DNA of 64,000 nt from Thalassomonas actiniarum (GTDB lineage Bacteria; Pseudomonadota; Gammaproteobacteria; Enterobacterales; Alteromonadaceae), in the NCBI RefSeq assembly GCF_000948975.2, contig NZ_CP059736.1, forward strand, positions 682,001-746,000. Reading direction: 5' to 3'. Both the position numbers and the translations under genes were made by a program. Every line of letters begins with the position of its first letter. Within the stretch, counting starts at the first letter, position 1. Below, in pieces: positions 44,523-52,991 of the stretch. Under the pieces are notes generated by a model. The model searched no databases and had not been told where the DNA came from. It worked only from the letters and a program-made list of their open reading frames with translations.

Positions 44523-44567
44523 GCAGCTTTTCAAACTTTTTAACCTATTCCAACCAAGGATTAACTC

Positions 44568-46046
44568 ATGAGAATCGTTATTTTCTTAATCGGTGCTTTA
44601 TTTTCCTGTGCGCTTTTGGCGAAATCACTGCAATGGGATGAAGCTTATGCGCTACATTCAAAAGGCGAAAGCATTGCCAATATCTTAAAAAACTTCAGTG
44701 CCAACTATAATATTCAAGCCGTGATCAGCCCGCAGTTAACCGCAAGGGTACTGGGTGCATACAGCGGGAAAAGCGGCCGTGACTTTTTAGACAAACTGGC
44801 GAAAAAGAATGCCTTCACCTGGTACAACGATAACGGGGCGATCTACTTTTATGCCACGTCCGAGTACCAAAACCGGGTATTCCACTTAAAATATATTTCC
44901 CCTGAATATTTAGAAGACATGTTGAGAAAAGTCGGCATTTGGGACGGGCGTTTTAACTGGCAAGTGGCCTCCACCGAACAGCTGGTGTATATCTCAGGCC
45001 CGCCACGTTTTATTAACCTGATCGAGCAGACCATTTGGACGCTGGATGTTGATCATACTAAAGAAACTTATGTGCTAAAAATCTTTCCATTAAAGTATGC
45101 CAGCGCCGTTAATACTCAAAGGGTATATCGCGGTCAATCCCGGGAAGTTTTTGGTGTTGCTCATGTTTTACGGCGCCTGGTGGGGATGACCCACAGCCAA
45201 CAGGGCAATAACTGGCTGGAAAAAAGTCAGCAGGCAAACGCTATTATCGGCAGCAAGGTTGTACCCGCCAATCAACAGGGGACCCTGGCGCTCAGCCCTG
45301 AGCGCGGTCAGCTGGCCTCCATTGAAGGGGATCCCCGACTCAATGCGGTCGTGATTTATGATAAGGCCGAGCGTATGCCCATGTATCAGGAAGCGATCCG
45401 CAGCCTGGATGTGCGCGCTGAACAAATAGAGATTGATGTCACTATCTTGAATATCAGTACCGAAAAAGCCAAACAAATGGGACTTGAATGGGCCATTGGC
45501 AGTAACGGCAATAGCCAGGGCGCAACAGGCAATTCGATTAATTTTGATTTTGATGCCGATATCCGCGTGCTGGAGAAAAGCGGACACGCACAGATTTCAT
45601 CCCGTCCGGTGATTGTTACCGGCAACCATCAAAGCACCATATTGGATAACAGCACCACTTTTTATGTCAGGGTCGCGGCGCAGGAAGATGCGGAATTATT
45701 TCCCGTGTCTGTGGGCACAAGTATCGATTTAACCCCGCATTTGATCATGGAAAACGGTGAGCATAAAGTCATCATGGACATTAATATCGAAGACGGGCAA
45801 CAAAATGGCCAACAGGTGGACTCTATTCCCGTGGTCAGCGCCACCAGTATCAGTACCCAGGCGATGATTGAAGAAGGCGGTAGTTTAGTAGTCGGCGGTT
45901 ATCACTATGATGTGGAAATGCACCAGGAAACCCGGGTGCCGGTATTACATGCCGTTCCCTGGGTGGGCAACTTATTTAAGTATCACAATAAGAGCGTCAT
46001 CAACATGGTGCGGCTGTTTATTATCAAGCCCAGGGTTATTGACTAA
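44568..46046 (+). CDS. sctC: SctC, T3SS outer-membrane secretin (YscC/InvG family)
   Basis: A 492-residue precursor with a signal peptide (about 1-18). N0/N1-like domains (LQWDEAYALHSKGESIANIL to about 170), an N3-like domain, then the secretin domain with VPVLHAVPWVGNLFKY near the end. It is short for the family (YscC about 607, InvG 562) and stops soon after VRLFIIKPRVID, so it has no long C-terminal pilotin-binding tail. An AAGGA site precedes it. Confidence 0.95.
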   Translation: MRIVIFLIGALFSCALLAKSLQWDEAYALHSKGESIANILKNFSANYNIQAVISPQLTARVLGAYSGKSGRDFLDKLAKKNAFTWYNDNGAIYFYATSEYQNRVFHLKYISPEYLEDMLRKVGIWDGRFNWQVASTEQLVYISGPPRFINLIEQTIWTLDVDHTKETYVLKIFPLKYASAVNTQRVYRGQSREVFGVAHVLRRLVGMTHSQQGNNWLEKSQQANAIIGSKVVPANQQGTLALSPERGQLASIEGDPRLNAVVIYDKAERMPMYQEAIRSLDVRAEQIEIDVTILNISTEKAKQMGLEWAIGSNGNSQGATGNSINFDFDADIRVLEKSGHAQISSRPVIVTGNHQSTILDNSTTFYVRVAAQEDAELFPVSVGTSIDLTPHLIMENGEHKVIMDINIEDGQQNGQQVDSIPVVSATSISTQAMIEEGGSLVVGGYHYDVEMHQETRVPVLHAVPWVGNLFKYHNKSVINMVRLFIIKPRVID

Positions 46047-46095
46047 CCAATAGTTGATCATCGACTCAGTAACGACACAACAAGGGAGTATTAAC

Positions 46096-47247
46096 GTGAC
46101 CACATGGTATTTACGGGTTTTAACCGGACCACAAAAAAATGCGGAAATAGAGCTGGAACCCGGCACACAATGCCTTGGGGGGAGCAATGACTGCGATCTT
46201 ATTTTACAAAGCGGGAGTATCGAGGACAAACATTTTGAACTCATCCTGGAGGGGGAAACACTTACCCTGAACAGTTTGGTTGAAAGTGCTTTTTTACAAA
46301 ATGGCAAAGAGGCGAGCGATCGAAGCATTTCACTCAGCCATGGTGATTACATTTGTGTTGGCGAGCTGATCTTCGGTTTTGCCAATGGCGAGTATGAATG
46401 GCCGGAAGAACTCTTAGCCGGGGAAAACGAGCCGGGCGAGAGTGAAGAGGAGGAGGAAGATGACGGCGATTGGGGCATGTTTTCCAGCGACGGCGACGAT
46501 GACGATGAAGATGAGCCGGAAGAGCTCGAAGATGGCGAACCGAAAAAATGGCTGACGAAAACCAAATTAATTTCCGCGACCACTATCGCGTTATTTAGCT
46601 CGGTGGCGGCGGCCGGGGTTGCTATCAACCAGGCGTCTGTTGAGGCAGAAAAAAAAGCATTTTTCGATCCTGAGCTGGTACGCACTGAACTGGCTGAACG
46701 CTTTCCAAGGGCCGGTTTAACGCTCAGCCGGGACGATGAGCAACTTCCCTGGCAGATATCAGGCTATTTAACCAATACCGAAGATCACCGTGAGCTGAAT
46801 GACTGGCTGCAACTCAGGTTTCCCAAGGTGATCAACCGGGTATTAAACCAACACTTGTTACTCAGCTCGGCCCAGCAAACGCTTCAGGCGCTCGGGTTTT
46901 CACATATTAAAGTGGCAAGCACAGCTGAAAACGGCGTATTTTCCCTGGTTGGGGATATAAAGTTGCCAACAAAATGGCAGCACGCGTTTCATACTTTACA
47001 ACGCGATGTTACCGGTGTGACGACCTGGCAGGATCAAACACGGGATAAGCGTTGGTTACCTAAACCGAATATTCAGGTGGACAGTGTCAACATGGGGGAA
47101 TTGCCTTTTTTAATCACCAGCAACGGCGAGTCTATCTATGAGGGCTATACGGTTGACGGGCATTTTACCGTTGACAAAATCGCGCTTGATCACGTGGTCA
47201 TGAGCTTTCAGGACCGAAAAATTAAATACCTGATTGATGATTTATAA
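46096..47247 (+). CDS. sctD: SctD, outer MS-ring protein (YscD/PrgH family)
   Basis: A 383-residue single-pass protein. The N-terminal domain (about 1-95) is FHA-like, followed by a very acidic linker (about 110-148, rich in Glu/Asp), a membrane helix (about 158-178) and periplasmic ring-building domains. It forms the inner-membrane ring with SctJ and contacts SctK and the secretin. The GTG at 46096 has GGGAG upstream and is preferred to TTG at 46054. Confidence 0.9.
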   Translation: MTTWYLRVLTGPQKNAEIELEPGTQCLGGSNDCDLILQSGSIEDKHFELILEGETLTLNSLVESAFLQNGKEASDRSISLSHGDYICVGELIFGFANGEYEWPEELLAGENEPGESEEEEEDDGDWGMFSSDGDDDDEDEPEELEDGEPKKWLTKTKLISATTIALFSSVAAAGVAINQASVEAEKKAFFDPELVRTELAERFPRAGLTLSRDDEQLPWQISGYLTNTEDHRELNDWLQLRFPKVINRVLNQHLLLSSAQQTLQALGFSHIKVASTAENGVFSLVGDIKLPTKWQHAFHTLQRDVTGVTTWQDQTRDKRWLPKPNIQVDSVNMGELPFLITSNGESIYEGYTVDGHFTVDKIALDHVVMSFQDRKIKYLIDDL

Positions 47248-47299
47248 CAATTAATGCCCGTTAAACAAGCTTTTTATCAACCACAAGAGAGTAACAGTG

Positions 47300-47515
47300 A
47301 TGAACAATTTTTTTATGACCGACCTTGAGCATACATTAGCCGGTGAGGAGCGAGAAGCTTGTATTAACAATTTACAGGCAGCTTTTGACCAGGAAATAAA
47401 TCAGTTCAAGGCAGCGCTTAGAAGGCCTAGTACCACGCAAGAATTTAACCGCAATAATGCCTACCTGGATGTTTTTTCAAATGGCTTAACGGTACTTAAC
47501 ACCATCACAGAATAA
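47300..47515 (+). CDS. YscE/SsaE-like needle co-chaperone
   Basis: A 71-residue helical protein (LEHTLAGEEREACINNLQAA, then ALRRPSTTQEFNRNNAYLDV) with the two-helix pattern of YscE/PscE. With YscG/PscG and the needle subunit it forms a soluble ternary complex that prevents early polymerisation. The next gene is YscG-like, which supports the call. The ATG at 47300 is chosen over a GTG at 47297. Confidence 0.7.
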   Translation: MNNFFMTDLEHTLAGEEREACINNLQAAFDQEINQFKAALRRPSTTQEFNRNNAYLDVFSNGLTVLNTITE

Positions 47516-47586
47516 ATCAGACGCTAAGTCTTTATTCTTAATATTAACCATTTTAACTGCATTGCCATTACACAGGAGACAAGCAG

Positions 47587-47940
47587 ATGTCTGATTTACT
47601 AAAACATACCACTGAACTGGGACTGATCGCCGCAGGCCGTGGCTTAGAAACACAAGCCCGTGCCATCAGTGAAGGCCTTAAGGTCTTAAAACCTGTCGCA
47701 GCAGCGCCTTATATTATCGATACCCTGTTGCTGCTGGGGAAAAAGCAATATCAGCAAGCATTAACAATATTGGAAAAGCCGACATTCAGTGATGAGGCGT
47801 TGGAGGCATTTAAGGTACTGATACTGGCACTGCAGGGTAATCGCCAACAGGCACAAAACCTGCTGCAGCAGTCAAAAAGTGCTGAATTCAAGCCTTTTTT
47901 AGCGCAAATCGAAAGCAGTCTGCTCTCGGGTACCCACTAA
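47587..47940 (+). CDS. YscG-like TPR needle co-chaperone
   Basis: A 117-residue TPR-like helical protein (LGLIAAGRGLETQARAISEG at the first repeat), close to YscG/PscG in length (about 115). It is next to the YscE-like gene, and a strong AGGAG site precedes it. It would bind the SctF C-terminal helix. Confidence 0.75.
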   Translation: MSDLLKHTTELGLIAAGRGLETQARAISEGLKVLKPVAAAPYIIDTLLLLGKKQYQQALTILEKPTFSDEALEAFKVLILALQGNRQQAQNLLQQSKSAEFKPFLAQIESSLLSGTH

Positions 47941-47955
47941 GCTCCATTGCTTTAA

Positions 47956-47973
47956 CTTGTTCTTGTGAACAAG
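47956..47973 (+). repeat. 7-bp hairpin between the YscG-like gene and sctL
   Basis: CTTGTTC (47956-47962) pairs with GAACAAG (47967-47973) around a four-base loop; there is no T-run. Possibly an intra-operon processing site. Confidence 0.35.
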
Positions 47974-48032
47974 AGGGTTATCGATATCAAGTTGATACCG
48001 CTTTATTCGCGGCTAAGTAATCAGGAAAAATA

Positions 48033-48710
48033 ATGTTTTCAGTTATTCAATTAAAAAATGGCACCCTGGAAAATAAACCTTCGGGTAATTTGCTTAAAAA
48101 AAGTGATTACCGTACTTATATGGACCACAAGCGTTTAGCAGCCTATAGCAAGCAGCAGGTAAAAAAACGCCACAAATCGGCAGATGCCCGAATGGCAGAG
48201 CAAGAAGAAAAAGGTTACCAGGCGGGGCTGAAGGCAGGAAAAGCCGAGTCCCGTCAGCAGCTACTGGCGCTTAATTTAAAATCTATCGAATACATTAAAA
48301 CATTTGAGCGCCAGGCATGCGAGATCATTCAAGATGTACTGCAACGCATCCTTGGCCAGATAGATCAAAGCACGCTGATCCAGTCTCTGGTAGGTACGGC
48401 GATCAAAGCCGTTGAGACCGAGCAGCAAATAAAAGTTATTGTCTCCAGTAACGATGTCAAAGCGGTAAAAGCCAGGGTAGAGCACTGGCAGGAGCAATAC
48501 CCGAACATAGAACGCATAGATGTCATTGCCGACAGTAAAATACCGGTCAGATCCTGCCGCCTTGAAACCCCGGTAGGGGTGGTGGATGCTGGTCTTCAAA
48601 CCCAGCTTAATGCATTGCACAAATCTTTGGGCGCTGTATTTGGCTCCCTTGAAGGGCAACAGGAAAATGAAAATAAAAGCATTGAAAACAGAGAGCTAAG
48701 CTATGGATAA
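48033..48710 (+). CDS. sctL: SctL, ATPase regulator/stator (YscL/FliH family)
   Basis: A 225-residue protein with a basic N-terminus, coiled coil (about 55-100, EEKGYQAGLKAGKAESRQQL, typical of FliH), and a C-terminal alpha/beta domain (CRLETPVGVVDAGLQTQLNA). SctL links SctN to SctQ. Two small unknown frames follow. Confidence 0.92.
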   Translation: MFSVIQLKNGTLENKPSGNLLKKSDYRTYMDHKRLAAYSKQQVKKRHKSADARMAEQEEKGYQAGLKAGKAESRQQLLALNLKSIEYIKTFERQACEIIQDVLQRILGQIDQSTLIQSLVGTAIKAVETEQQIKVIVSSNDVKAVKARVEHWQEQYPNIERIDVIADSKIPVRSCRLETPVGVVDAGLQTQLNALHKSLGAVFGSLEGQQENENKSIENRELSYG

Positions 48711-48915
48711 TGAAGCCGTCAACAGAGTCGCGGATCACCTGATACGCCGTAAATTAGGTTATCTGCCCATGCCGGAGGCGGAACCTGTTAAATATGATTT
48801 TAGTGTATTGGGCAAGATTGCCATGGAAGAGATTAATCGTCTGATTGCACTTAAGGAAAAAGAAAAGCGTAAAATGCAGGCCAGGAAAAAGCGGCGTGTC
48901 AGATATTGTTTGTAA
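48703..48915 (+). CDS. small basic protein overlapping sctL
   Basis: A 70-residue protein starting eight bases before the sctL stop. The C-terminal half is a basic helix (EINRLIALKEKEKRKMQARK). No known domain. Its stop codon is followed, in the same frame, by the next frame. Confidence 0.55.
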   Translation: MDNEAVNRVADHLIRRKLGYLPMPEAEPVKYDFSVLGKIAMEEINRLIALKEKEKRKMQARKKRRVRYCL

Positions 48916-48921
48916 TTAACT

Positions 48922-49284
48922 TTGCTTGAAGTTTTTGTATATCCCCCTGCAGGTGGCCTTAGGAGACTATCATATTTTGACTGCCGAAATCCGGCACCTT
49001 CCCGTCCTGGAAAAGTGCGTCAGCTTAGAAAAGCAGAACAGTATCTGATGCTGGCAATGTCTGTCCCGGAAGATGTCTCCGGATTTTATACCATAGAAGA
49101 AAGGGAGTTGCTGCTCGGCGGTTATGGGGCAAAGGTAGATGCAAAGCTAACCCGGCTGCACCAAGGCAATTTTTGCGAGCATATTATCAAGATGTCTCGG
49201 GAGCAGCTTATCCGGCTTGCCGATACCTTCTCGCAGCAATACCTGGGAATAGACAGGCTCAGAACCGCTCCTGTCTTGCTCTAG
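48922..49284 (+). CDS. hypothetical protein, in frame with the preceding one
   Basis: A frame of up to 120 residues opening with TTG at 48922, directly after one TAA (48913-48915) that ends the preceding frame; there is no obvious ribosome binding site, and the first ATG is 49048. It might be translated by re-initiation or be the 3' part of a gene broken by the stop codon. Contains YTIEERELLLGGYGAKVDAK; no function recognised. Confidence 0.5.
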   Translation: MLEVFVYPPAGGLRRLSYFDCRNPAPSRPGKVRQLRKAEQYLMLAMSVPEDVSGFYTIEERELLLGGYGAKVDAKLTRLHQGNFCEHIIKMSREQLIRLADTFSQQYLGIDRLRTAPVLL

Positions 49285-49373
49285 CTCGCAGCGCCCGGGT
49301 CAAAACAGCGATAAAAGACAAAAACACGGCTCTGCAAATTCAGATCTGAGCCTGACATTGCATTTACGGGTTG

Positions 49374-49589
49374 TTACATACAGCCGGACATGCAGCGAAA
49401 CGACTCTTCGGCACAGGCATCCATTTGACCTGGGGTAGTGGCATTCCCCATGCAAACCATCTCGGCTGTGTAGCAGCGGGAAAAGCAGCCAGGTTCAAAT
49501 ATGGGGATATCAATTTCTGCATTTGCAAAACAGCCTAAGCTTAAGCCAAAACCAAAGACTGCGGACTTAATCATTAATTTACTATTCAT
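49374..49589 (-). CDS. small secreted protein with mirror cysteine pattern
   Basis: A 71-residue precursor with a signal peptide (about 1-24, cleavage after ANA) and a mature part with six Cys spaced C-x3-C-x6-C-x12-C-x6-C-x3-C. The symmetry suggests two helices joined by disulfides, as in helical hairpin peptides. The start is at 49589 with GGAAA upstream. Function unknown. It lies at the downstream edge of the T3SS region. Confidence 0.75.
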   Translation of the reverse strand: MNSKLMIKSAVFGFGLSLGCFANAEIDIPIFEPGCFSRCYTAEMVCMGNATTPGQMDACAEESFRCMSGCM

Positions 49590-49993
49590 ATTTTAATTTC
49601 CTTATTACTTTATTATTGATTTTTTTGAAAATCATCATAGCTTGTTTGCATGACAACCTTTTGTTTATAACAAAACCTGCAGTATTAAACCACAGTGTTT
49701 TCTATCAGACTTGCACAAATGTGCTGAGATTTTTTGCTGGCTCCGCTATTGAAAATAAATGCTCCGATGGATTTATTTTCATAATTTTTCGAGAGTACCG
49801 TTCAGTGTTTTAGCTATATAGAGTCATGTTTTTGCAAAAAAAACAAAATTTAAGGGCTATACTTCAAACATTGTAGCTATGGATGGCATGTTAGCGAGCC
49901 GCGAAGGGAGCATTTTAGATGTAACCAGCAGGTATTTTGCCTCGCCCTTTCATCAACCATCAATTTTACTTAATGCTAAATGGATAAAAGCTT
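49590..49993. other. gene-free interval before cheD
   Basis: No supported gene. AT-rich with T-runs; probably holds promoters for the small secreted protein (minus) and cheD (plus). Confidence 0.5.
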
Positions 49994-50671
49994 ATGGACT
50001 CAGTATCATGGAAGCGTGAGCAGCACAGTCAAGTTGCATATTGCCGGCAACACTGCTTACCTGAGTTCTCCCATATTAACCATTACTGGGATGAAACACG
50101 GCAAATGGTGGTTGCCAAGATCTTACCGGGTGAATTTTATATCACCAGGCAAAATATTGCCATTGCGACTACCTTGGGCTCCTGCATTTCTGCCTGTGTA
50201 TGGGATCCTGTGGCGGGCATTGGCGGCATGAACCATTTTTTGTTACCCCTGACAGATAAAGATGCCGATCAGGTCAACTGGAGTCAACGGGGCAAAGAAA
50301 GCGATGCAACCCGTTATGGCAACTTTGCCATGGAGCATTTGATCAATATCATATTAAAGCACGGCGGCCGTAAAAAGAACCTTGTCGCTAAGTTATTTGG
50401 CGGCGGGGATATGCTCAACAATATGTCGAGTGTCGGCATGAAGAATCTCCATTTTGCTCTGCGCTACCTTGCTTCTGAAAAAATCCAAATTGAAAAGGCC
50501 GATGTCGGCTTAGCTTGTCCCAGAAAAGTCATCTTCGAGCCCGTAACGGGTAAGGCTTTTGTTAAAAGGCTGCAGAACCTGTCTAATGACACCATAGTGA
50601 GGCGCGAAAATGATTATCGCCACAGAATAGATGATGAACATGCCGTGGAAGGCTCGGTAGAGTTATTCTAG
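49994..50671 (+). CDS. cheD: CheD, chemoreceptor glutamine deamidase
   Basis: A 225-residue CheD. The family's catalytic Cys-His-Thr core is visible: TLGSCISACVWDP (Cys), GGMNHFLLP (His) and a GNFAMEHLI segment (aligned to the Thr region), followed by AKLFGGGDML. CheD deamidates Gln in methyl-accepting chemotaxis proteins. There are no other chemotaxis genes in the window. It is a little longer than average owing to the N-terminal 45 residues. Confidence 0.92.
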   Translation: MDSVSWKREQHSQVAYCRQHCLPEFSHINHYWDETRQMVVAKILPGEFYITRQNIAIATTLGSCISACVWDPVAGIGGMNHFLLPLTDKDADQVNWSQRGKESDATRYGNFAMEHLINIILKHGGRKKNLVAKLFGGGDMLNNMSSVGMKNLHFALRYLASEKIQIEKADVGLACPRKVIFEPVTGKAFVKRLQNLSNDTIVRRENDYRHRIDDEHAVEGSVELF

Positions 50672-50780
50672 GTAAAGCTTTCCTTTTGCCTTATCCGTGA
50701 AGCTTTGCGGTTAAAAGCCCTTGCCCGCTGTTTGGCTTGCAGTGAAGTTCTCGGCAAGTCATGATATAACTGCCATTAGC

Positions 50781-50796
50781 GTCAGACACGTCTGAC
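50781..50796. promoter_or_regulatory. 16-bp palindrome between convergent genes
   Basis: GTCAGAC and GTCTGAC flank AC; a perfect dyad between cheD and the convergent binding-protein gene. It may form a hairpin or be a binding site. Confidence 0.25.
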
Positions 50797-50868
50797 TCTC
50801 CTTAAGCTGTGCCGGTTTAAGATTATTTTAACGACAGCGCGAGCAATTTTGCGGTTATTGCTGCGAAG

Positions 50869-51615
50869 CTACTCAGGGGCGGAGGCATTTTCAGCAGCCT
50901 GGTTTACTTGTAATAAGGCTGCCCTGACTTTTTCTACAACGGCGCTCGGTGTTTCGATATTAAAAGCCATACAATTACCACCTATCATTTGGGTACTAAA
51001 TTCATAAACCGCTCTCATTTTTGTCTCTGGATAACCCAGGCTTTTTAATCTGGTGTCAATCGAATGCCGGGTGCCGATAACCAGATCTATTCTATGGTTG
51101 ACCAGTTTATGCAGGCTGGTGTTGTAAGTAGAGGAGATGTCCAGGTGCCTGTTATCTTCAAAACCATGCTCAAGCAAAAATTGGTAGGCATACTCTTCCC
51201 TGGCACTTCCTATGATGTATTGCTTCAGGTCGTCTAACTTGCCTATGTTAATGTCCCGGCGATCTGCTAATGCATAGGCATATATGCGCTCCGTTGGTAA
51301 AAAAGGGCATAGCCATTGAAATTTTAATTCCCGTTCTTTTGTTCTGTAGATGGAATATATCAAAACATTTCTTTTACTCAGCGCAGTTCTGTAAGCCCGG
51401 GTCCAGGGATAAAGGTTAATGGTATATTCAATCCCCGCTTTATCTAGAATACGGCGAACTTTGGCTGTCGCTGTGCCGCCAACACTGCCATCGGGTAAAA
51501 GGTAGCTATAAGGTTCCCAGCTTTCGGTAACGACTTCGATCGCTTCCACGGCAAAAGCAAGCGCTGACAGTTGCAACAAGATACCGGTAAATAATAAAGC
51601 ATTGATTATTTTCAT
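50869..51615 (-). CDS. periplasmic solute-binding protein (SBP_bac_3-like)
   Basis: A 248-residue exported protein: signal peptide (about 1-22) and two-lobe fold (WEPYSYLLPDGSVGGTATAK, then the IGSAREEYAYQFL hinge). It resembles polar amino-acid-type binding proteins that also occur as stand-alone proteins without transporter genes, as here. Ligand unknown. Confidence 0.85.
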   Translation of the reverse strand: MKIINALLFTGILLQLSALAFAVEAIEVVTESWEPYSYLLPDGSVGGTATAKVRRILDKAGIEYTINLYPWTRAYRTALSKRNVLIYSIYRTKERELKFQWLCPFLPTERIYAYALADRRDINIGKLDDLKQYIIGSAREEYAYQFLLEHGFEDNRHLDISSTYNTSLHKLVNHRIDLVIGTRHSIDTRLKSLGYPETKMRAVYEFSTQMIGGNCMAFNIETPSAVVEKVRAALLQVNQAAENASAPE

Positions 51616-51875
51616 TTATTGTTCGGTAAGAAAATACATCACTATTAAATTATAATGGAGGATCTTTATTAATGAGGATTAAAAGAGGCGGTTATAAGGA
51701 TTATTAACGCGTTAGAAAATCCCGTTACCTGACTGCTGCCAACTTTTGACCGGCTGCATGATGGGAATGCGCTTTGCTTTCTGCTTATTTTAGGGGGTGA
51801 AAAGTTGCCTTTTGTTTTTTAGCACCATTACCCCTTCGGGGAGAGAAAAATCCCCGGGGTCAGAAATAATCGTTT

Positions 51876-52775
51876 TTATTCAACTTTCATATTCGTTAAC
51901 AGGTAGTTCATGATTTCATCATTGTCTTCTGCCAGTTTTTCAATAATATCAAGATGATCCCTGCTTTGGGCTAACTTCAGGTAACAGTTTCGGCCTTCTG
52001 CCAGGAGTTTTTGCTGATATTCCTTGGTTTGCCTGAAAAACTCCGGGGTATCCAATTCGGGTAACAGTAAATGTACCGGGCAGTTATGAGCCGCCGGCGC
52101 CAGCAATTGCGGGCTTACGGCGGCTGCAGAAGAGGATGACATCTTGATTTCATCGTTGACAAAACTGTCCACTAACGGGCGGATGTCAAACAAGCCCGCC
52201 AGTGAAAAGATGCCTTTGAGTTTTTGCACTGCCGACTCAGAGACATTAAATTGTTGCCAATTGGTGTGCTGCAGCATAGTCACTAACTGACCGCCTGCCG
52301 AGTGTCCCACCAGGTATAGCGTAGGTGCGGCGCTTTTCTCCGCTACTTTGAGTATGGCGGCCAGGGCATATTGCATTTGTCTGACGATAGACTCCATAGG
52401 TGTATTGTTTTCCCAATCTGGCGCCATACGATAACCGGGCATATAAACCGCAAACCCCTGATGGTTAAACGGCTGTGCCAAATAAGAAAACTGCTCTTTG
52501 CTAAACCACTGCCACCAGCCGCCGTGAATATAAACCACAATAGGGGCATTTTCCGGTAACGTATCGGGACGAAAGACATCTATTGAGCCGGCAAATTCAG
52601 CTTCACCGAATGCAAGCGTTTCCACCCCCTTAGCCCGGTATGACTCGCTTTTTTCCTGGGTGAAGGCTATATGGGCCGGCAGGAGCTCCTCTGTCGGTAA
52701 ACGCTTTGTCCATAAGGTCGGGTTATATTGCTGATCATTTTTTTCTCTTGAAAAAGCATGCCAGAATTCGTTCAT
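51876..52775 (-). CDS. alpha/beta hydrolase (esterase/arylformamidase-like)
   Basis: A 299-residue soluble hydrolase of the HGGWW type: the oxyanion segment YIHGGWWQWFS, nucleophile elbow GHSAGGQL, and a late Asp/His region LPELDTPEF, SRDHLDII. It resembles kynurenine formamidase and related esterases. It is divergent from a LysR gene, which probably controls it. Confidence 0.85.
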   Translation of the reverse strand: MNEFWHAFSREKNDQQYNPTLWTKRLPTEELLPAHIAFTQEKSESYRAKGVETLAFGEAEFAGSIDVFRPDTLPENAPIVVYIHGGWWQWFSKEQFSYLAQPFNHQGFAVYMPGYRMAPDWENNTPMESIVRQMQYALAAILKVAEKSAAPTLYLVGHSAGGQLVTMLQHTNWQQFNVSESAVQKLKGIFSLAGLFDIRPLVDSFVNDEIKMSSSSAAAVSPQLLAPAAHNCPVHLLLPELDTPEFFRQTKEYQQKLLAEGRNCYLKLAQSRDHLDIIEKLAEDNDEIMNYLLTNMKVE

Positions 52776-52991
52776 TGTTTTTTCCTTCCTGTCATAAATA
52801 AAGGTTTGTCTTACGGGAAAAAGCTGCTGTGATAGCGTTAATATTTATCCTGTCTGTGTGGTCACTGCTGCGAAGCTGTTTATAAACCCTTGGCCAATTA
52901 GCATCTGAGCCAGGGAATTTCTTCTTGTCAGTGTTTAAGGGCTAGTATATTGTTTCAATAACTAAAGATAATTAACCGAAAAATGAAATAG

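Noticed and set aside
46054-46095. 14-residue extension of SctD from a TTG
   Set aside because: The GTG at 46096 is preceded by GGGAG and starts at the FHA-like fold.
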